NCBI GenBank assembly: GCA_022414725.1
Contig: CM039464.1
Coordinates: forward strand, 42,354,462-42,418,461
DNA: 64,000 bases
Direction: 5' to 3'
Origin: Microglena sp. YARC
Lineage: Eukaryota > Chlorophyta > Chlorophyceae > Chlamydomonadales > Chlamydomonadaceae
Part shown: in pieces, positions 59,116 through 64,000 of the stretch
Layout: each line of letters begins with the position of its first letter
Numbering within the stretch: position 1 is the stretch's first letter
Program-made: the position numbers and the translations under genes
Notes under the pieces: model-generated
The model's database searches: none
What the model saw: the letters and a program-made list of their open reading frames with translations, nothing else
What the model was told of the DNA's origin: nothing

Positions 59116-59733
59116 ATGAAAAATTGTATCATAGCACTTACGGCGATTTTGGTATTCTACTCTACATTGGACATAGAGTTGACTGAATTTGCAATGATTA
59201 TATGTGGCTTTGCGGTTGCCATATGGGTATTGACTAGACCCATTTCGACGAAAGAATTGTACCAGGAAAATGGTGTAAGAATAGACATCACAGTATTGGA
59301 TGAAAGCACCGGTCTTATGAGCCGGAGATTCGAGACCCGCCAGGACAAACCAATATATAAAGAAATGCCAGGAGGAGATTGTTCATTTTCATCGGCACTA
59401 GATGCATTGATTTCCATACCCACTATCGTCAAACAAAACATAGAACCCGCTCTGGATCATTTAATAAGTACTGTTAAAGAGGATGACACGGATGACACGG
59501 TTGATAGTGTGTCGATACGTCCGAGAGCGTACGTCCAAAGTAAAGACACGTATGTCGGTGCTACAGAAACGAAAATCGAAAAGGATGTCATGGGATTTGA
59601 AAAAGAAGTCGAGTCTTTTGTTTTAGATGAAACATTATTCAAAAAAATGCGTAACGAATACAAGGTGATAGACTCTCTCCTGCAAATTCTAAAAAAGGGC
59701 GATTTAGAACTTTACCAGCAAATAATTCAATAA
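59116..59733 (+). CDS. membrane-anchored protein of unknown function
   Basis: This 205-residue protein starts with two closely spaced hydrophobic helices (KNCIIALTAILVFYSTL, then FAMIICGFAVAIWVLTR) and continues as a soluble domain with RIDITVLDESTGLMSRRFET and a Gly-Gly-Asp-Cys loop. I chose the ATG at 59116; one at 59095 overlaps the divergent gene's promoter. The C-terminal half is helical. No family is recognised. Confidence 0.65.
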   Translation: MKNCIIALTAILVFYSTLDIELTEFAMIICGFAVAIWVLTRPISTKELYQENGVRIDITVLDESTGLMSRRFETRQDKPIYKEMPGGDCSFSSALDALISIPTIVKQNIEPALDHLISTVKEDDTDDTVDSVSIRPRAYVQSKDTYVGATETKIEKDVMGFEKEVESFVLDETLFKKMRNEYKVIDSLLQILKKGDLELYQQIIQ

Positions 59734-59758
59734 AATATTATTTTCTCATTTGATTTCA

Positions 59759-60247
59759 ATGAATACCAACAAAAATATCGTATACGTTGTTATGTTTTCA
59801 ACTATAATGACTATAAATATATTTGTCGTGATGCACTTTTTCAAAAACTGTAGGGAGCATTTTACAGTTGACGAAGAAAGTGATGCAGATGAAAACAATA
59901 AATTGAAACAATTTATATTCAAGATATTCGATGAAACCCATCACCGCAATCCGACGCAAGAAGAAGTGGATAAGTATATGGTATTTAAAGAAAAAGAAAA
60001 GATCGAAAACGAAATCAAGGGTATACTAGAACCACCTAAGAGACCGGAAATCCCGATACCACTAGTAATAGATGAAACAAATAAAACAACTGAAGAACAA
60101 AGAAAACCTTTGGCCGAGATCGCAGTCATGAAAACTTTCAAGACATTAGAAAATTTGAATTCAAATATCACGTTCAGTAAATCATTTATAAATGAAAAAA
60201 TAAACACAATACAACAACAATTAGATGACATAAAACTTTTATTATGA
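59759..60247 (+). CDS. single-helix membrane protein with coiled C-terminus
   Basis: This 162-residue protein has an N-terminal helix (about 8-28), an acidic stretch, and FKIFDETHHRNPTQEEVDKY, a motif I have seen in membrane proteins of giant viruses. A proline-rich linker (EPPKRPEIPIPLVIDE) and a coiled C-terminus follow (KTFKTLENLNSNITFSKSF). It runs on the same strand as its neighbours, about 25 bases after the previous stop. Probably a virion or membrane protein. Confidence 0.65.
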   Translation: MNTNKNIVYVVMFSTIMTINIFVVMHFFKNCREHFTVDEESDADENNKLKQFIFKIFDETHHRNPTQEEVDKYMVFKEKEKIENEIKGILEPPKRPEIPIPLVIDETNKTTEEQRKPLAEIAVMKTFKTLENLNSNITFSKSFINEKINTIQQQLDDIKLLL

Positions 60248-60264
60248 TACAAATGTAAATAATA

Positions 60265-60588
60265 ATGACTTGTTTGATGGTAGATGTTATCAAATTTGTC
60301 AACAAAGTCCCTAAGATATTAGCTGAAAAGACTGAAAATGTTAGCAAATCCATAGGGGATCAAATACATAAATATGCAGACCTATTGTCCGGTGAAGAAA
60401 AAAAGGAGGAAGATGAAAACGCACCTGTATATATGGATAGTGTACATCAGAAATACTTGGATTCCTTGAGGAGAGCGCATAAAGACATATATATGTCTCT
60501 TCTAGATTTGTCTAATTCGAGGGGGAAAACGCTCGAAACTATTTCACAGTTTGTAACCAATAACCTCGTCGCTTTGAAAAATCAATAA
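60265..60588 (+). CDS. small helical protein
   Basis: This 107-residue protein has KFVNKVPKILAEKTENVSKS, an acidic loop and a second helix set (SVHQKYLDSLRRAHKDIYMS). It is the last of three same-strand genes and overlaps the convergent MIF4G-like gene by 7 bases. No function is assigned. Confidence 0.55.
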   Translation: MTCLMVDVIKFVNKVPKILAEKTENVSKSIGDQIHKYADLLSGEEKKEEDENAPVYMDSVHQKYLDSLRRAHKDIYMSLLDLSNSRGKTLETISQFVTNNLVALKNQ

Positions 60589-61313
60589 CGCAAATTGAGT
60601 AATATTTTGATGCGGGGGGAAAGTATATTATCCCATCCGAATTCATTGTACATGTGTATTATCGTTTCTTGTGGGATAACGTTAGTTTGCATTATTACAT
60701 CTAACAATATATCATGACATTCGGATTGTACCGCATGTGTTATCAACTCGACAAGGTGGTTTATTTTTTGTTCAAATTCTGAAAATTCGATCTTTAACAA
60801 CATACAAAACTTTATCTTATTAATCAAGATAGACTTCATCTTATTCGATGTGCAAAAATTATCGTAGCCTTCTGTATTCTTCAAAACATGTAACTGATAA
60901 GGGTCTGTTATTGTTGTTTCGACAGATTCAATGAATGATAGTATATCGGGTCGTGTATCCACCATATACATAGATTTCAATAAACGTGTTATCAGATCTA
61001 TGTACATGGAATTAGTCTCCACGCTATTTAATATGATATTCACAATTACATGATAATTGTCAGGTGTCAACAGGGTTGTGATCAGTTTGTCTTGAAACTT
61101 GTTGTAGTTGTGATTGTTGAGTTTGTTCATCATAGATAACATTTCTCTATCAATCGTGTTATTGTGCGTAACAATTTTATTGTTCTTCTTGTGCTTTTTC
61201 GGAAAGTTGTAGTTATTCTTTACGAATGCCGCATTTTTTGTCTTGTCGAAACAAGAATATGTTTTGAATAAATCATCAAGCTTTTGAATGATTAATGGAT
61301 CTAATTCACACAT
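60582..61313 (-). CDS. MIF4G/eIF4G-middle-domain-like protein
   Basis: This 243-residue all-helical protein has REMLSMMNKLNNHNYNKFQD, then KLITTLLTPDNYHVIVNIIL and MYIDLITRLLKSMY, which follow the HEAT-repeat pattern of MIF4G domains. The linker with PKKHKKNNKI is basic. In eIF4G this domain binds eIF4A and RNA, and mimiviruses encode related proteins. It lacks the eIF4E-binding segment. A translation-control role is inferred. Confidence 0.58.
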   Translation of the reverse strand: MCELDPLIIQKLDDLFKTYSCFDKTKNAAFVKNNYNFPKKHKKNNKIVTHNNTIDREMLSMMNKLNNHNYNKFQDKLITTLLTPDNYHVIVNIILNSVETNSMYIDLITRLLKSMYMVDTRPDILSFIESVETTITDPYQLHVLKNTEGYDNFCTSNKMKSILINKIKFCMLLKIEFSEFEQKINHLVELITHAVQSECHDILLDVIMQTNVIPQETIIHMYNEFGWDNILSPRIKILLNLRY

Positions 61314-61370
61314 GTTTATTAATATTAATTATGATACCTTTAATATTTATTTTGTTTCAATTTATTAATA

Positions 61371-61841
61371 ATGGATGATATTAATAAAAAATGCTCATTG
61401 ATGGGTATGAATAAAGTACTGACGTATGTCCTCATATTTTTCTTGGTTTTGCTGATATGTTACGTCATCTACTATATTTTCAAAATGGTCACCATCAAAA
61501 AGGAAGAACATGAGAAAGATGAAAAATTCTCACAGCCTACGGTACCTATAGCAAGTAGGAATAAGATTATAGGATTCTTCATGTCTGGATGTCCCTATTG
61601 CGTCCAATTCAAACCAGTTTTTGATAAAGTTGTATCAGAATACACAGAAAAAGAAAAATTCAACAAGGATTGGTCTGTTTCTACCGATGATGATACACGT
61701 CAGGCAAAGACTGACTATAACATAACCAGCTTCCCAAGTGTTGTTATAATACAAAACGGAAAGGTTGTAGAAGTCAAGGCCGGTAGCATGAAGGAGGATG
61801 ATTTTAGACAATTCTTAAACAAATACATTGAAATGGTTTAA
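61371..61841 (+). CDS. membrane-anchored thioredoxin-like protein
   Basis: This 156-residue protein has one N-terminal transmembrane helix (about 16-40), a charged linker and a thioredoxin fold. The redox motif is CPYC at about residues 74-77 (FFMSGCPYCVQFKPVFD), and the cis-Pro follows in ITSFPSVVII. It could form or shuffle disulfides in viral membrane proteins, many of which here are cysteine-rich. The stop codon lies inside a 20-base palindrome (61830-61849). Confidence 0.85.
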   Translation: MDDINKKCSLMGMNKVLTYVLIFFLVLLICYVIYYIFKMVTIKKEEHEKDEKFSQPTVPIASRNKIIGFFMSGCPYCVQFKPVFDKVVSEYTEKEKFNKDWSVSTDDDTRQAKTDYNITSFPSVVIIQNGKVVEVKAGSMKEDDFRQFLNKYIEMV

Positions 61842-61849
61842 ACCATTTC
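61830..61849. terminator. 20-base palindrome across a stop codon
   Basis: The sequence gaaatggtttaaaccatttc is a perfect palindrome that contains the stop of the thioredoxin-like gene. It is followed by a second stem (cttctt ... aagaag, 61857-61881) before the convergent gene, so it may be a bidirectional 3'-end signal. Confidence 0.55.
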
Positions 61850-61882
61850 ATAAATTCTTCTTCTCATTGTTTTACAAGAAGT

Positions 61883-62095
61883 TTACTCTAGTTTATTTTT
61901 TATATCGTAGTTATAGTTCTGTTCGTTAACGACATTGATGTCTTGAATTAACCTGCTCATGCGTTCTTTTACAAATGATGACAATGTATCCAAATCGTGT
62001 TTGTTTTTATTTCCTCGAATTAATGCAAATATAGAAATAGTAAGGGCGCTCGCGCTTATCAAAAATAATACAATTCCGGTAATAATTTGTAGCAT
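61883..62095 (-). CDS. small single-helix membrane protein
   Basis: This 70-residue protein has an N-terminal transmembrane helix (LQIITGIVLFLISASALTIS), a short basic turn and a coiled tail (LSSFVKERMSRLIQDINVVN). It lies convergent with the thioredoxin-like gene and just downstream of the fibre-like gene on the same strand, which has a similar helix-plus-coil design. Confidence 0.65.
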   Translation of the reverse strand: MLQIITGIVLFLISASALTISIFALIRGNKNKHDLDTLSSFVKERMSRLIQDINVVNEQNYNYDIKNKLE

Positions 62096-62119
62096 ATTTA
62101 TTTTCTATGGAGATTATTT

Positions 62120-63532
62120 TCAATGATCATTTTCAATATTAGATATTCGATTATCAAGGTTTTTAATTTGCTGGACTAGATCACCTATATCTAACTTCCT
62201 GTTACCCACTTGAATATTTTGTGTCATTATATTATTTACATCCAATGTTCCGTTTATTTTATGTCTCGCCTTCACGTCACCTAGTATGACATTTCCCTGT
62301 TTTAAATCAACATCAGCAGATCCAGCGATGAACATGGGTTTGTTTTCCTTCCCGAGCTTCATTTGACCGTCAAATGAAGCACTCGAATTAACGTTTATGT
62401 TATTAGTATCCAAGTTAGCAAGCATTATGCCCCCTGATAGTTTTGTTCCTTCCTTGTTGAAAACCTTAATATAAGTATTGTCCTGTTCCACACCGCTTAA
62501 TTTGAAATTTCCTAGGGTCAATTCATTTCTAGCTATTGAATTCGCCGTAATCCCATCCATTTGTTTCCGCATTTCGTTGACTGTATTAGTCGCGCCTTGA
62601 ATACTGTCTTCATATTGTTGTATCTTTGCAAATGTGGCCGCGTCTGCATTATTCTCGATTGTTTTTAACAATGCTGTATTAAGTGTAACAAGTGTGTTAT
62701 TGACCGTGTCAGATACCTTATTATGCATCTCCAATGGTGTGTATGTGTTTATCTCATCTTTTAGATTTGTTTGTGTTGCGTATGTGTTGTCAGAATAGGT
62801 CTTATAATTACTTATACCATCTTTGAGGTCCAACATGTCTTGTTTTGTTTTGTCTTTGTATGTTGTTAATTCAGCATCTATTGTATACTTTTTGGACATG
62901 TTGTCCTGAATAGTCTTGACGAAATCTAATTCCGTTTTGGTAGCGAACTCATTGTTACACCATTCAACTGATGCGTATTCGTATCTTAACAATTTGTTAA
63001 CATCGTTAGTTTCTTTGGATATATTATCTATACGTAAATCGTTGTTTTTCATATCAGTTAGAACTTGTATAACATCCTTACTTGTAGCGTATTTTAGATC
63101 TGCGTCATTTTTTGTCACATAATTATTAGCGACTAGATTTTGATTCAACATCAATTTTGTGTTGACCTCTGTTGTCAATTCGTAAGGGTCCAAGTTCGAC
63201 CTAGTCAAGAATTCATTTTTGAGATTACCGATGTTTGTGTTTTGGTCTGACATTTTATTTAACACATCGATATTGGCTTTTAGGTTCTTCACTTCGACAC
63301 TATCTATTTCCTGATACACAATATTGAATGCTGAATCTATCGCATTGTTCACATTTTTATTTGTTTTGTTAAAATCATCGACATTAATATTTATTTCACC
63401 GTATATTTGTTCGAGTGCGTCTGATACGTTTGTGTTGAACTTCTCTGATTTTGTAATATGGAAATTTGTCATGTAAATAATCAGAAAAACAAAAATTGCA
63501 ACCATTATTGTCAAAAATATAGATAGAATCAT
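62120..63532 (-). CDS. membrane-anchored coiled-coil fibre-like protein
   Basis: This 470-residue protein has an N-terminal transmembrane helix (about residues 3-21), long coils with recurring ANNYVTKNDADLKYATSKDV and EFATKTELDFVKTIQDN elements, and a C-terminal beta-like domain (NELTLGNFKLSGVEQDNTYI, then SSASFDGQMKLGKENKPMFI). The repeated Tyr/Phe-Ala-Thr-Lys units with regular coil breaks are typical of trimeric fibre or tail proteins. It matches the broken gene at 55517-57717 in design. A surface-fibre role is inferred. The frame is clean. Confidence 0.72.
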   Translation of the reverse strand: MILSIFLTIMVAIFVFLIIYMTNFHITKSEKFNTNVSDALEQIYGEININVDDFNKTNKNVNNAIDSAFNIVYQEIDSVEVKNLKANIDVLNKMSDQNTNIGNLKNEFLTRSNLDPYELTTEVNTKLMLNQNLVANNYVTKNDADLKYATSKDVIQVLTDMKNNDLRIDNISKETNDVNKLLRYEYASVEWCNNEFATKTELDFVKTIQDNMSKKYTIDAELTTYKDKTKQDMLDLKDGISNYKTYSDNTYATQTNLKDEINTYTPLEMHNKVSDTVNNTLVTLNTALLKTIENNADAATFAKIQQYEDSIQGATNTVNEMRKQMDGITANSIARNELTLGNFKLSGVEQDNTYIKVFNKEGTKLSGGIMLANLDTNNINVNSSASFDGQMKLGKENKPMFIAGSADVDLKQGNVILGDVKARHKINGTLDVNNIMTQNIQVGNRKLDIGDLVQQIKNLDNRISNIENDH

Positions 63533-63538
63533 TTAATA

Positions 63539-63913
63539 TTACATCCGTTTCTTTTTTGTAAAAAATTTTATGTATTCGTTCAACAATGATTTCTCAATAA
63601 CGTTAGGTATGATACAAAAGTGACTGTTTTCATTCAATAGATATTGAGTGACTACCACTATGGCAAATGTAATGCATAGCGACGTTATGAGATCCCGAGT
63701 AGCCACAAACACCATGCAAAACAATATGAATCGTTTTGCAATTGTGCTAGCCAATGCCTTTTCTTGTAACTTTGTTATGTCTTGCATAACAAACCTGGAT
63801 CCGAAGTTCATGCTCAACATTGTACATGCGTAGAATATTTTGTCCGTATTCAAATATTGGATAAGTTCCATCATGCTACTGCCAAGTAATATATTATTTT
63901 CTAAAATATGCAC
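63539..63913 (-). CDS. conserved multi-helix membrane protein
   Basis: This 124-residue protein (a Met at residue 15 is an alternative start) has LSMNFGSRFVMQDITKLQEK, a helix pair (about residues 60-92) with ILFCMVFVATRDLITSLCIT, and a closing YLLNENSHFCIIPNVIEKSL. The Ser-Arg-Phe-x-x-x-Asp-Leu/Ile-Thr and Leu-Asn-Glu-Asn-Ser elements recur in a membrane protein conserved in algal and mimivirus-like genomes. It lies 6 bases upstream of the fibre-like gene on the same strand. Confidence 0.68.
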   Translation of the reverse strand: MHILENNILLGSSMMELIQYLNTDKIFYACTMLSMNFGSRFVMQDITKLQEKALASTIAKRFILFCMVFVATRDLITSLCITFAIVVVTQYLLNENSHFCIIPNVIEKSLLNEYIKFFTKKKRM

Positions 63914-63930
63914 GCATATTAAATATATCC

Positions 63931-64000
63931 ATGTTGATATGTATATTCTCTTACTTAGCCGTATTACTGATGTGTATATTTGAATTCATATTACAACTGT
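63931..64000 (+). CDS. start of a gene cut by the window end
   Basis: An ATG at 63931 opens a frame that is still open at the window edge. Its 23 codons are hydrophobic (MLICIFSYLAVLLMCIFEFI), so a signal peptide or membrane helix is likely. The gene is divergent from the preceding membrane-protein gene by 17 bases. Confidence 0.4.
   Translation, partial: MLICIFSYLAVLLMCIFEFILQL

Noticed and set aside
1..64000. tRNA, rRNA and IS-type transposase genes
   Set aside because: I looked for cloverleaf-like GC-rich stretches, rRNA cores and transposase motifs and saw none; a covariance-model scan would be needed to exclude a tRNA.

Overview
What it is. The window reads as a large eukaryotic DNA virus of the nucleocytoplasmic type (Nucleocytoviricota), or an endogenised copy of one, at roughly 35-40% GC by eye. 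Genes are dense, intronless and on both strands, with short AT-rich spacers and many 4-30 bp overlaps. The gene content is viral: a compact type IIA topoisomerase, a divergent TATA-binding protein, a poxvirus A22-type Holliday junction resolvase, a YqaJ/lambda-type exonuclease, an RFC-like clamp-loader subunit, a MutS-like ATPase, an SF1 helicase, an SNF2/RING helicase, DHFR, dUTPase and ribonucleotide reductase small subunit, and many membrane-anchored or cysteine-rich proteins of the kind packaged in algal/protist giant viruses. An Imitervirales/algal-virus affinity is my best guess. No major capsid protein, DNA polymerase or packaging ATPase lies in this window to confirm it, and the host cannot be read from the sequence. 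Layout. 0-7.3 kb: DHFR-like gene, two paralogous virion-type proteins, a small heat-shock protein, two tandem membrane-anchored LamG-like proteins, a degenerate AAA+ ATPase and short conserved proteins. 7.3-14.7 kb: topoisomerase II and TBP-like protein behind a shared promoter-like block, a third LamG-like membrane protein and two virion-type proteins. 14.7-19 kb: two copies of a 24-residue-repeat gene, small orphans and an F-box/zinc protein. 19-27.4 kb: membrane protein, acidic SAP protein, MutS-like ATPase, RFC-like subunit, DnaJ, zinc metalloprotease, an abundant-protein-like gene and a thioredoxin-fold protein. 27.8-36.7 kb: ribonucleotide reductase small subunit split by an in-frame stop, an SNF2/RING helicase with two in-frame stops between direct repeats, a secreted CAP-domain protein with a 39-bp repeat, two glycosyltransferases (one broken) and a dUTPase with a LAGLIDADG-like front end. 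36.8-45.9 kb: PAP2-like phosphatase, bleomycin-hydrolase-like protease, UvrD-type helicase, phytanoyl-CoA-dioxygenase-like enzyme and GH65-like glycoside hydrolase/phosphorylase, the last four each split over several frames. 45.9-53.3 kb: mostly unrecognisable or decayed, with a run of exactly 1000 N (49918-50917). 53.3-64 kb: YqaJ nuclease, a conserved glycine-rich protein and a coiled-coil membrane protein (each with frame breaks), then clean genes: resolvase, HAD phosphatase, MIF4G-like protein, membrane thioredoxin, a second fibre-like coiled-coil protein and small membrane proteins. How it fits together. The informational genes make a replication, recombination and repair set (topoisomerase, helicases, exonuclease, resolvase, MutS, clamp loader) with nucleotide supply (DHFR, R2, dUTPase). 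The membrane, LamG, coiled-coil and cysteine-rich proteins look like virion or membrane components. Glycosyltransferases, GH65, PAP2 and PhyH enzymes suggest glycan/lipid modification, and F-box, RING, CAP and DnaJ proteins suggest host interaction or protein quality control. Quality warning. Most frame breaks sit at homopolymer runs and cluster around the 1000-N gap, so many are probably consensus errors at contig ends. The in-frame stop codons in R2 and the SNF2 helicase are not of that kind and may be real.
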